Shown piece by piece: positions 25,563 through 32,960 of a stretch of 64,000 bases of DNA. Position 1 is the stretch's first letter; each line of letters opens with the position of its first letter. The DNA is taken from positions 248,001 to 312,000 of the forward strand of contig DAOUGQ010000016.1 of NCBI GenBank assembly GCA_034429195.1, given 5' to 3'. The notes beneath the pieces are model-generated. The model was not told the origin of the DNA. It ran no database searches and saw only the letters and a list, made by a program, of their open reading frames with translations. A program made the position numbers and the translations under genes. The DNA comes from UBA4782 sp034429195. Lineage in GTDB: Bacteria; Chloroflexota; Anaerolineae; Anaerolineales; Anaerolineaceae.

Positions 25563-25940
25563 TTAACCTCCTGGAAATTCGTCTTGATCGTTATCTTCGT
25601 CTGATAAATCATCATCACTATCGTCGTCAAGTTGAAGGTCTACTTCGCGTCGTACCCATAACAATAAGACATTTCCCTCTTCGGTTTCTACTGCACGTGC
25701 TGCTACGATAGGAACCTTCTCTTCCATACCAATATCATTTCGATAATGCAGGTATATAGGTTCCCGTTTACTCCATTGCCTGTGGCATCGTTCCACCAGA
25801 GCTGGGCCATTGAAAGTGCGCAGGCGTGTGAAGGCAGTATCAAATAAGATCGGACCTTCATGTAACCCTAAAGCCCAGCCATCGTGGCTATCTTCAAAAA
25901 TGGGTGTTGGTCCTTCAATAATCGTAATCCGGTCGTCCAT
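25563..25940 (-). CDS. Hypothetical acidic protein upstream of the desulfurase-like gene
   Basis: 125 residues from the ATG at 25940 with GGAGTAACG before it; the frame can extend 12 codons further. The core (MDDRITIIEGPTPIFEDSHDGWALGLHEGPILFDTAFTRLRTFNGPALVERCHRQW) is compact and shows no signal or membrane segment; the tail has a run of aspartates. I do not recognise a family. The two-base gap and strong Shine-Dalgarno of the next gene suggest co-expression with the PLP enzyme. Confidence 0.65.
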   Translation of the reverse strand: MDDRITIIEGPTPIFEDSHDGWALGLHEGPILFDTAFTRLRTFNGPALVERCHRQWSKREPIYLHYRNDIGMEEKVPIVAARAVETEEGNVLLLWVRREVDLQLDDDSDDDLSDEDNDQDEFPGG

Positions 25941-26106
25941 CGTTACTCCAATGGGTGTGATGATACCATAAATCAAGAGAACATTTCATAAATACTTCTG
26001 TAAACTTAATATCAATGAGAATCTTTGCTAAGGTTATCTCAGGTTGGTTCTAACAAGATTCCAATATTTTGTTGATAAATATCCAATATGCCAGATTTAT
26101 CATAAG

Positions 26107-26135
26107 CTCAACAATAAGAAAGAGACCTTATTGAG
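26107..26135 (+). promoter_or_regulatory. Inverted repeat in the hsp20 leader
   Basis: CTCAACAATAAG and CTTATTGAG can pair around AAAGAGAC with a two-base bulge. The repeat ends 2 nt before AGGAG, the hsp20 Shine-Dalgarno. It could be an RNA thermometer-like element or an operator; neither is shown. Confidence 0.3.
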
Positions 26136-26150
26136 ATAGGAGAAATAAAA

Positions 26151-26567
26151 ATGACATACTATTTAACAACCCCCTATGCACATAGAATGCGCCGTTTGAT
26201 GCAGCAGATGATGGAACCTGAATGGGAGAATCAAGAACGACAGGCATTTATCCCTATGGATGTGAAAGCTGAAGATGATGCGTATGTTGTGACCGCCCTT
26301 GTTCCTGGTATTAAAGCAGATGATTTAAGCATCCAGATCGTCAATGAAACTTTGACCATCCAGGGTGAATTAAAGAATGAAAGGGATGAGAATGCGAATT
26401 ACCTGTTGAGCGAACGTCCTTCTGGGAAATTTAACCGCAGTCTTACCATGCCAGAACCATTGGATGCATCTAAAGTTGAAGCTGAAATCGAGAATGGTAT
26501 CTTGACGCTGCGCATCCCGAAAGCTGAAGAAGCAAAACCAAAAACGATCAAAGTGATTACGAAGTAA
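26151..26567 (+). CDS. Small heat shock protein, Hsp20/alpha-crystallin family
   Basis: 138 residues, the normal length. The N-terminal arm has an aromatic and acidic stretch (MMEPEWENQERQAFIPMD). The alpha-crystallin domain begins about residue 35 (PMDVKAEDDAYVVTALVPGIKADDLSI) and ends with the A-x-x-x-n-G-x-L-x-I-x-x pattern, here IENGILTLRIPKAEEAK. It is an ATP-independent holdase that binds unfolding proteins. It has a strong GAGATAGGAGA leader and its own terminator, so it is monocistronic. No CIRCE element was seen upstream. Confidence 0.95.
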   Translation: MTYYLTTPYAHRMRRLMQQMMEPEWENQERQAFIPMDVKAEDDAYVVTALVPGIKADDLSIQIVNETLTIQGELKNERDENANYLLSERPSGKFNRSLTMPEPLDASKVEAEIENGILTLRIPKAEEAKPKTIKVITK

Positions 26568-26602
26568 ACTTGTCACTTTTCTCCCTTATGGTTAGTGTGA
26601 AG

Positions 26603-26632
26603 AAAAAGGCAGCAGCAGACAGCTGCCTTTTT
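26603..26632. terminator. Bidirectional terminator between hsp20 and the DUF488 gene
   Basis: AAAAAGGCAGC and GCTGCCTTTTT arms form a strong stem with T-run on the plus side and A-run on the other. It lies about 35 bp after the hsp20 stop and can also end the convergent DUF488 gene. Confidence 0.85.
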
Positions 26633-26680
26633 CAATCTTAATTACTTACATAATGTTAACCGCAAGAAAACTTGATTTTT

Positions 26681-27127
26681 TTAATCTTTAACAACAAGAT
26701 GCTTTATTCGGGTATCCTCTCCAAGAAATGGAAGAAGGTGGTCTGCAATGTACCGGCGGTGGCAGTAACGTGCGTCTGCTTCAAAGCAAAGCAGACAACA
26801 CTTTTTTTCTTTCGCCAGTTTTGCCAGATTTTCCAGTGATCCGGTTTGTGTTGCCAGGTGTTGCAGATACCGAATTGAATACTTTTCCCAATTATGATCT
26901 TTGTGGTAATCATGCCTGATCTCGCGCGGGCAACCCAATGTGCGAACATTAAGATAAGCGATTCCCCTTGATGTTGCTTCATTATATAAAGGAGTCTTTG
27001 AAAATCCGGCTTTCCGGCTTAATGGCAGTTCTCGAACATCAACGAGGACTTCAACTCCATTTGTTATCATGCAATCCATAACATCTTTTAAAGTAGAGCC
27101 TTCGTATCCAATCGTCAATATTTCCAT
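26681..27127 (-). CDS. DUF488 family protein
   Basis: 148 residues from the ATG at 27127, which has GGAGGAG just upstream; the longer frame to 27229 would add 34 hydrophobic residues unsupported by a ribosome site. Motifs are LTIGYEGSTLKDVMDCM, VDVRELPLSRKAGFSKTPL, ELG/RTLGCPREIR, and CCLLCFEADARYCHRRYIADHL. The Cys-x2-Cys and CHR pattern is diagnostic for DUF488. Function is unknown, though the fold may bind nucleic acid or metal. Confidence 0.85.
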   Translation of the reverse strand: MEILTIGYEGSTLKDVMDCMITNGVEVLVDVRELPLSRKAGFSKTPLYNEATSRGIAYLNVRTLGCPREIRHDYHKDHNWEKYSIRYLQHLATQTGSLENLAKLAKEKKCCLLCFEADARYCHRRYIADHLLPFLGEDTRIKHLVVKD

Positions 27128-27221
27128 GAGCTCCTCCATTTTCATGAGTATATCGTAGAAGAAGCAAAAGAGAAAAATGGGCAAAACAGATATGGTTATC
27201 TTATTTGCAAGGTTTTCTTTG

Positions 27222-27250
27222 TTGCACATTCCAAATCCATGGACTAAAAT
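27222..27250 (+). promoter_or_regulatory. Promoter of the 27.3 kb lipoprotein gene
   Basis: TTGCAC (27222-27227), 17-bp spacer, TAAAAT (27245-27250), leaving a leader of about 33 nt before the ATG at 27290. Confidence 0.65.
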
Positions 27251-27289
27251 GAATCTGCGCGATTCAATGCTATCTTTGCTGATTCATCC

Positions 27290-28705
27290 ATGAGAAAATT
27301 CTCTTTCATCCTCTTTCGAATCCTGGCTGGGGTCATCTGGTTGTTGATGGCAGGATGTGCAACCGATACCTCTACTTCTTTTTATCCAGCCACTCCGGGT
27401 ACATTCGAAGTTGATAACCAACTGAAGGAATTCTATGTCGAAAAAGGGGGAGCCGCAGTATTTGGTCCTGCGATCGATGAAGTAACCATACAGGATTATC
27501 TACGTTGCCAGTTGATGGAAAATGCACGCATTTGTGTCAATACCAACCAGCGTGGTCCAGGAAAATATTCATTGTCACCACTGGGCAGACAGTTGGGTAT
27601 TCCTTTAAGTAATGCAGTGGATGCTAGCGGTATCTTTTCTGGATTTTTGCCCTTGATCAATCAATTGGGATCAGAAAATGTGGGGCAAGCTCTTGATGTG
27701 GTTCATTATAATTACAATCAGGGCAGGATAGAACAGTATTTTGAAAAGGTGGGTTTTGCGATCTTTTTTAATGAACCTGCTGGTAATGTTCATTTGCTTC
27801 CATACGGTGATCTTGTTTGTGGCGCGTCGTGCTCCTTTGAATCCTCAATCGTTTTCTCACCAATCATCAACCAGTTCAATTCGCCGTTTGAGAATGCCCT
27901 GCAATATCTGGGTGGTGAAAGCCTTACCGGTATTGCCCTGACGCCTGCTTATCAAGCCAGTGATGGTTACCTGGAACAGGTTTTTACCAATATTGTGGTG
28001 TTTGCTCCTGTTGATAATCCTGATGCGATCCAGCTTCGAAATGTGCCGGTGATCATTGGAATAACGCCTTCAGCACCTGGCATTCAACAATATGATGTCA
28101 CCGACAATATGGTTTTTGTAACAGTGGAAGGCGAGCTTGGGTATCACGTGCCTTTACCACTGGATACTTATCTCAGTATGCATGGAGGGCTGGGAATATC
28201 CGGTAATCCGATCATGGAGATCACTTTGCTGCAGGATCAGGGTATTTATCGTCAATGTTTTCAGAACCTTTGCCTGGATTACTATCCTACTGCATCCGAA
28301 GCTTACAAAGTTTTACCTGCATCACTGGGTCAGGCATATCTGAATGTTATCAAACCTGTCATTCCCGGGGGAATCATCCAGCCGGATGATGTAATTTTAC
28401 AATCCAACGAGGCATTACCCCGTCTTTCATCAACAGAGAAACAGACCATTACCATTACGCTTACCCAGAAATATACAGGTCAAGGAATCCCTGGAATGGG
28501 GGCTGTGCTTATCCTTCGGAATTCCGATGGGAGTGAGATCTCTGAAACAAATTTCCCATTAACCGATACATCTGGAAACTCCAGTATCACATTAGATGCT
28601 CTGGTTAGCCAGCAAAATGGTGATCTATTACTTTACCAGGCATGCCTGACAGGGAACACCACTGCGCCTATCTGTGTTAACGGTTCGTTTCTTATCTGGA
28701 ATTAG
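27290..28705 (+). CDS. Secreted lipoprotein of unknown function
   Basis: 471 residues with a lipobox LMAGC near residue 20-24. The body contains two or three copies of a weak module: FYVEKGGAAVFGPAIDEVTIQDYLRCQLMENARI (about 45-80) and IEQYFEKVGFAIFFNEPAGNVHLLPYG (about 145-175), then QLGIPLS, AYQASDGYLEQVFTNIVVF, and YRQCFQNLCLDYYPTASEAYKVLPASLGQAYL. The 'FGPA...' and '...QYFEK' words resemble a repeat seen in many Chloroflexota extracellular proteins. The C-terminus looks like an Ig-like beta sandwich. No enzymatic motif is visible. Confidence 0.7.
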   Translation: MRKFSFILFRILAGVIWLLMAGCATDTSTSFYPATPGTFEVDNQLKEFYVEKGGAAVFGPAIDEVTIQDYLRCQLMENARICVNTNQRGPGKYSLSPLGRQLGIPLSNAVDASGIFSGFLPLINQLGSENVGQALDVVHYNYNQGRIEQYFEKVGFAIFFNEPAGNVHLLPYGDLVCGASCSFESSIVFSPIINQFNSPFENALQYLGGESLTGIALTPAYQASDGYLEQVFTNIVVFAPVDNPDAIQLRNVPVIIGITPSAPGIQQYDVTDNMVFVTVEGELGYHVPLPLDTYLSMHGGLGISGNPIMEITLLQDQGIYRQCFQNLCLDYYPTASEAYKVLPASLGQAYLNVIKPVIPGGIIQPDDVILQSNEALPRLSSTEKQTITITLTQKYTGQGIPGMGAVLILRNSDGSEISETNFPLTDTSGNSSITLDALVSQQNGDLLLYQACLTGNTTAPICVNGSFLIWN

Positions 28706-28719
28706 CAAGCAATCAGGGA

Positions 28720-29679
28720 TTATTTTACTGGTTCTGCCAGGGCTTCGACGTAGGTGATAGCTCCTGCCATGCTGTAAAGTTCTACGTCGAAATCGACCAG
28801 ATTGGCATTGGCTGGTATGGTAATTGTGAAACGACGTGCTCCAACGATCTTCCTGGCATCATCAAACCCTGCAACCATCAGCCAGTAAGAGTCCCCGCTA
28901 CCGTCAGGATCTTCGACAGTGCCACTTACACGGGCATTGCCATCAGGACCTTGTTCGATCATGTTCACTGTGGTCACGGATTTGTTTCCGGATGCCTGCG
29001 ATGGGATAGCAGAGCGCAGCTCGACCGACATCGTTCCATCCCAATTTGCATCCGCGGGAAAAGCAGCGTACAACGGTACGGATTTTCCGGGTGGTACGGT
29101 GTTGAGCAGGCTGAAAGCGGTTGCTTCTCGAACACTCCCATCAGAAGCCTGGTAGCGCAGGACTGCGCTTACCCCTTCAACTGCCATTTCCAGGGAATTG
29201 GTAACCATCACAAAACAGGCGATCGTCTTATCCATTGCTTCGTAACAGGTGGGGGATTGCAGGGTAACACCAATCGGTGTAGGAATTGCACTTTGTTCTT
29301 CGCCATTAATGATGACAGGTGGGATGATCAACACAGTCCCAACGGTCATCGCATTAGGATTGACATCCGGATTCGCCTGGATCAAGGCGTTAACGCTGAC
29401 ACCATAAATGGTGGCAATGGTGCCAAAAGTTTCACCCAGGGTAACGGTATGCGTGCGTGGGGTTGGACTTGGGCTGGGCAGGGGTGTGGGAGTGGTTTGA
29501 TCAATTTCTGCTGGTTCTGGAGTTTGCGAAGGAATGATGTATGCTTTAAGTGTTGCAGGAGGTACAGAGGGGGTAGAAGTGTTGATCATCGTAGCTGTTG
29601 CAGGGTTGCAACTCGAAATCAATCCTAAGATACACACTAAACATAAAAAAAACTTGCTTGTTTTCATGTGAAAACGCAT
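28720..29679 (-). CDS. LysM-domain lipoprotein
   Basis: About 319 residues from the ATG at 29679. A signal with LISSC is followed by a Thr/Pro linker, then a LysM domain (HTVTLGETFGTIATIYGVSVNALIQANPDVNPNAMTVGTVLIIPP), which binds N-acetylglucosamine-containing polymers. The C-terminal half is a beta-rich region (CFVMVTNSLEMAVEGVSAVLRYQ) of unknown fold. An in-frame extension to 29757 lies upstream of the -10 box and overlaps btuD. TATAAT sits 6 nt before this ATG, which decides the start. The protein is probably a wall-binding or assembly factor. Confidence 0.75.
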   Translation of the reverse strand: MRFHMKTSKFFLCLVCILGLISSCNPATATMINTSTPSVPPATLKAYIIPSQTPEPAEIDQTTPTPLPSPSPTPRTHTVTLGETFGTIATIYGVSVNALIQANPDVNPNAMTVGTVLIIPPVIINGEEQSAIPTPIGVTLQSPTCYEAMDKTIACFVMVTNSLEMAVEGVSAVLRYQASDGSVREATAFSLLNTVPPGKSVPLYAAFPADANWDGTMSVELRSAIPSQASGNKSVTTVNMIEQGPDGNARVSGTVEDPDGSGDSYWLMVAGFDDARKIVGARRFTITIPANANLVDFDVELYSMAGAITYVEALAEPVK

Positions 29680-29685
29680 GCGGGC

Positions 29686-29691
29686 ATTATA
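29686..29691 (-). promoter_or_regulatory. -10 box of the LysM lipoprotein gene
   Basis: TATAAT on the minus strand ends 6 nt before the chosen ATG at 29679. It lies just inside the downstream end of the btuD-type gene region, without a convincing -35. Confidence 0.5.
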
Positions 29692-29716
29692 ACATGCGAT
29701 AAATACCTGGTTGTAT

Positions 29717-30487
29717 TTACAGAGTGGGCATGATAAAGAACTGCCCTTCTTTGCCATCGGGATGGATCTCTATCTGGATCTGGTATACCTCAGAGAGGGT
29801 TTCTGTTGTCAACACTTCAATGGGTGTGCCAAAGTTAACCAGTTGCCCTTTATTCAGCAGAGCTACCTGATCGCAAAAACGGCTCACCAGGTTAAGATCG
29901 TGCATTGCCATTACAACCACCAGGTTCTGCTCTTTTGCCAGTCTGCGTACATCGGCCATCAGATTGAACTGGAACTGGATATCCAGGTGAGTAGTGGGTT
30001 CATCCAGCAGTAAAACAGGTGCGGATTGTGCCAGCGCACGTGCCAGCAGCAGCCTTTGTTGCTCACCACCTGATAGCTGTCCAACCTGCTTGTTTGCAAA
30101 TTCCAATGTGGCGGTTTGCTGCATCACCTGTCGGGTAACAGCCTGATCTTTCTGCGAAAGATGTCCCATCCAATTAAGGTAAGGAGTGCGTCCCAGGATG
30201 ACGGTTTGCCAGCCAGTGAAAGTGGCCGGCAACTGGTTAGCCTGAGGAACGACGGCGATCAATTTTGCCCGTTCTGTTGGCGAAAGAAGAGAAATATTTT
30301 TACCAAATGCGGTCACGGTTCCCTGCAATAATGGTAATACGCCACTCATGGCACGGATCATGGTCGTTTTGCCAGCACCATTTGGGCCAACCAATGCGAC
30401 TAATTGACCTGCTTGTGCAGTCATATTGATCCCATGTAGGATCTCTTTTTCAGGATATCCAACGTGAATATTGCGAACTTCGAGCAT
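29717..30487 (-). CDS. btuD: ABC importer ATPase, BtuD/FecE-type
   Basis: 256 residues. Walker A is VGPNGAGKTTMIRAMSG, the signature is QLSGGEQQRLLLARALAQ, and Walker B is VLLLDEPTTHLDIQ, with an H-loop in MAMHDLNLV. Family placement is FecE/BtuD-type, which moves siderophores, heme or vitamin B12. Assignment to B12 rests on the cobalamin riboswitch upstream of the operon. It is third in btuF-btuC-btuD, one base from btuC. Confidence 0.88.
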   Translation of the reverse strand: MLEVRNIHVGYPEKEILHGINMTAQAGQLVALVGPNGAGKTTMIRAMSGVLPLLQGTVTAFGKNISLLSPTERAKLIAVVPQANQLPATFTGWQTVILGRTPYLNWMGHLSQKDQAVTRQVMQQTATLEFANKQVGQLSGGEQQRLLLARALAQSAPVLLLDEPTTHLDIQFQFNLMADVRRLAKEQNLVVVMAMHDLNLVSRFCDQVALLNKGQLVNFGTPIEVLTTETLSEVYQIQIEIHPDGKEGQFFIMPTL

Positions 30488-30488
30488 A

Positions 30489-31508
30489 CTATACCTCTTC
30501 AGGTCTAGAACGACGCAGCACCCAGATGAAGAATGGGGCGCCAGCCAATGCGGTGATGATCCCTACAGGTACTTCTTGGGGTGCCAGTACCACGCGTGCC
30601 AGGATATCTGCCAGTAATAGAAAGGCAGCACCTGCTATAGTGGATAACGGCAAAATGCGCCTGTAATCTCCACCTGTCAACAAGCGAATTATGTGAGGTG
30701 TGATCAACCCGACAAAACCGATCACACCGGAGAAAGATACTGCTGCTGCAGTTGTCAGTGACGCGGCGATGATCACGATCAATCGCCGTTTTTCCACTTT
30801 TAAGCCCATTTGTGTTGCCTGCTCATCGCCAAATTGAAATACGTTCAGGGTGTATCCCATGGTAAGCAGCGTTCCTATTCCCAGGGCAACATACGGCAGC
30901 ATGCCGATTACAGGCTGCCAGCCACTTAATGTAGACCCTCCCAAAAGCCAGACTAATGAGCGACGTAGCTCACCAGTAGATTTAAGCATAACAAATGAAG
31001 TAATGGCGGTAGTGAACGAGCTGATAGCTACACCAGCCAGCACAAGGCTGGTGGCAGGTACACTGCGATTGACCCTCGAGAGCGAATAAACCAGCAATAC
31101 CGTTATCAACCCCATGATGAATGCTGCAACGGGGGTGATAAAAGAGGATGTCCATCCATTAGGCCAGTGAATGGACATGGCGATTACAGCACCCAACCCA
31201 GACCCGGAAGCAACACCGATTACATAAGGGTCTGCGAGCGGGTTGCGGAATAACCCCTGGTAAGCTGCCCCACTGCTGGCTAAAGCCGCACCAGTCAAGG
31301 CGATAAGTATGGTACGTGGCAGCCGTAACTTGAAGATAATGGAAGCTAGCGGAGTGGTTTGGTCGGAAAATCCGTTTCTGATCCCTTCCCCAAAAACAGA
31401 GATCACATCTTTCAGGGGTGTTGCAACACTGCCCACCACCACACTAAGCAGTATGGTAATGACCAGGATGATGGTAGTGAAAAGGTAGGGATGGGCAGTG
31501 TTTTTCAT
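30489..31508 (-). CDS. btuC: ABC importer permease, BtuC/FecCD-type
   Basis: 339 residues with about ten membrane segments. The FecCD signature is RLPRTILIALTGAALASSGAAYQGLFRNPLADPYVIGVASGSGLGA (about 52-98) and GVIGFVGLITPHIIRLLTGGDYRRILPLS (about 265-292). It forms the homodimeric channel of the importer. The riboswitch identifies cobalamin or a related corrinoid as the likely cargo. Gap to btuF is 2 bp. Confidence 0.9.
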   Translation of the reverse strand: MKNTAHPYLFTTIILVITILLSVVVGSVATPLKDVISVFGEGIRNGFSDQTTPLASIIFKLRLPRTILIALTGAALASSGAAYQGLFRNPLADPYVIGVASGSGLGAVIAMSIHWPNGWTSSFITPVAAFIMGLITVLLVYSLSRVNRSVPATSLVLAGVAISSFTTAITSFVMLKSTGELRRSLVWLLGGSTLSGWQPVIGMLPYVALGIGTLLTMGYTLNVFQFGDEQATQMGLKVEKRRLIVIIAASLTTAAAVSFSGVIGFVGLITPHIIRLLTGGDYRRILPLSTIAGAAFLLLADILARVVLAPQEVPVGIITALAGAPFFIWVLRRSRPEEV

Positions 31509-31510
31509 AT

Positions 31511-32434
31511 TTATTTTGGAAGTTGATCAGCAATTTCAGGGTGGAGGATCCGGGCGAATTCGATCAAACCATCCACAAGGCGAGGACCAGGACGGGAAAC
31601 TAGATCGTCATCGAATGGAAAAACCTGACCATTGGTAACAGCTTTCAAGGTTTCCCACCCGGCACGTGCTGCAACCTGTTCAGCGGTGATGCCGTACGCA
31701 GAATCACCCAGCAAGATGATGTCGGGATTGTCAAGGATCAATGCTTCCTGGCTGATCTGCACCCAGGCACCATCCAGATTGCCACCCAGGTTCGTGCCAC
31801 CAGCCCTGGAGATAAGCTGGTCAACAAAAGTGCCAGGTCCTGCTGTCCAGGGTTTGGTGGGTTCGGTTGCATCCAGTTCGTAAAAAACAAGCGGGCGGGT
31901 GGTTGTGGTAGCGATCAACTCATCCACTTTGGTTACTTTAGCTTTCAGGGAATTGATCAACGTGGTAGCTTCGGCTTCATGATCGGTGATCTTTCCCAGG
32001 GTTTCAAGGTTGGTGTATAGCCCTTCGATTTCAACAGGGTTGCCCAGATAGTAGACGGTCATTCCAAGATTTTCAAGGGATTGTACCAACTCGGATGAAT
32101 TCAACTCTGACAATAGTACCAGGTCAGGTTGCAGGGCAACTATGGCTTCGAGGTTATAGTCGCCCATCGAACCACCAACAGTGGGTAATTGAGCAGCTTC
32201 AGCGGGATAGTCGGAAAAGTCGTCACGACCAACCACCTGATCGCCAGCGCCAATAGCGAACAACAGTTCGGTATTGGAGGGAGCCAATGAGACGATCTTC
32301 TGTGCGGGTTGGAGAAGGGTCACTTCACGTTGAAGTGAATCGGTATAGGTTTGCGGGGTGACGGGTTTACAGGCTGTCAGGATAAGTACTGAGAGCAAAA
32401 TTACGATGGACAAGATTTTTGTAGTGCGTTTCAT
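31511..32434 (-). CDS. btuF: Cobalamin-type substrate-binding lipoprotein, BtuF-type
   Basis: 307 residues. A signal with LILTAC lipobox predicts a lipid-anchored binding protein. The PBP fold features KIVSLAPSNTELLFAIGAGDQVVGRDDFSDYPAEAAQLPTVG, VALQPDLVLLSE and GWETLKAVTNGQVFPFDDDLVSRPGPRLVDGL. The family captures vitamin B12 or siderophore complexes and hands them to BtuC. It is first after the riboswitch and has GGAG 6 nt before the ATG. Confidence 0.88.
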   Translation of the reverse strand: MKRTTKILSIVILLSVLILTACKPVTPQTYTDSLQREVTLLQPAQKIVSLAPSNTELLFAIGAGDQVVGRDDFSDYPAEAAQLPTVGGSMGDYNLEAIVALQPDLVLLSELNSSELVQSLENLGMTVYYLGNPVEIEGLYTNLETLGKITDHEAEATTLINSLKAKVTKVDELIATTTTRPLVFYELDATEPTKPWTAGPGTFVDQLISRAGGTNLGGNLDGAWVQISQEALILDNPDIILLGDSAYGITAEQVAARAGWETLKAVTNGQVFPFDDDLVSRPGPRLVDGLIEFARILHPEIADQLPK

Positions 32435-32509
32435 GAATACTCCAATAGGTTAAGGATTTAATTTGTTCGTTGAAGGTTGTCGTTTCTCCTGTTATGGTGA
32501 CCGGCTGTT

Positions 32510-32542
32510 AAAAACAATTTCCCTGCCACAATGGTCAGGGAA
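32510..32542 (-). terminator. Expression-platform terminator of the cobalamin riboswitch
   Basis: TTCCCTG-CCA and TGG-CAGGGAA arms (with one bulged base) form a stem, followed on the minus strand by ATTGTTTTT. It lies between the riboswitch core and the btuF Shine-Dalgarno. Confidence 0.8.
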
Positions 32543-32584
32543 GAATTTCTGGGGGTACACGGCTCAGCCGGGTTTCCACCTCCT

Positions 32585-32725
32585 TTCTGCGAGGTTGTGG
32601 CAAACGCTGCAGGGCGGGCGACCTGGCTTGATCATGCTTGATGATCTTACAGTTGCGCAACAGCACCGGACTTGCACCGGTTTCGCCATTATGCCTTTCC
32701 ATCCGGGGAGAAGGCACGCGAGCAG
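32585..32725 (-). ncRNA. Cobalamin riboswitch (aptamer core)
   Basis: On the minus strand the conserved elements appear in the canonical order: GGATGGAAAGGCATAATGGCG, then GGTGCAAGTCCGGTGCTG, GCGCAACTGTAAG, and the B12 box AAGCCAGGTCGCCCGCC (32629-32613). This is the classic adenosylcobalamin/cobalamin aptamer. Followed by a terminator, it should lower btuFCD expression when the ligand is bound. Outer edges of the aptamer are approximate. Confidence 0.93.
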
Positions 32726-32745
32726 TAAGTATTCAATTGTTTATG

Positions 32746-32774
32746 ATTGTATAGGATGGACGGGCTGCTGTCAA
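32746..32774 (-). promoter_or_regulatory. Promoter of the riboswitch-btuFCD operon
   Basis: TTGACA (32774-32769), exact 17-bp spacer, TACAAT (32751-32746). Consensus -35 and a five-of-six -10. Transcription should begin about 32739, just before the aptamer. Confidence 0.85.
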
Positions 32775-32821
32775 GTGATAAAGGGCTTTACGAGGGTTTC
32801 GCGTCATTGTGGGATTGTTTC

Positions 32822-32853
32822 ACCATGAAAGAAACTAAAAACACGAAAAACGC
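32822..32853. repeat. Degenerate ACCACGAAA-type repeat tract
   Basis: The plus strand reads like tandem ACCATGAAAGAAACTAAAA and ACACGAAAAACGC words, related to the dispersed repeat at 4639 and 42834. Located between the btu promoter and the palindromic element. Confidence 0.4.
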
Positions 32854-32926
32854 GAGATTGCCACGTCCCAAAGAACGGGGCTCGCAATGACAGTCCGTTG
32901 TATCTGCGAGCGAAGCGTGGCAGTCT
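32854..32926. repeat. Palindromic REP-like element
   Basis: Left arm GAGATTGCCACG and right arm CGTGGCAGTCT pair with one mismatch, and inner arms CTCGCA (32881-32886) and TGCGAG (32905-32910) pair perfectly. The sequence belongs to the widespread CATTGCGAGCGAAGCG(T)GGCAATC type. It sits in the 3' region of the dnaB-dnaD-loader operon. Confidence 0.65.
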
Positions 32927-32960
32927 ACCAGAGAACTAATGGAGTTTGCAATTACATATT

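Noticed and set aside
28951..29628. A 225-residue plus-strand frame opposite the LysM lipoprotein
   Set aside because: It is a shadow of a gene with a clear signal peptide and LysM domain; its own content is low-complexity and unrecognisable.
32535..32717. A 60-residue minus-strand reading frame
   Set aside because: It lies entirely over the cobalamin riboswitch aptamer and terminator; the conserved RNA elements explain the sequence.
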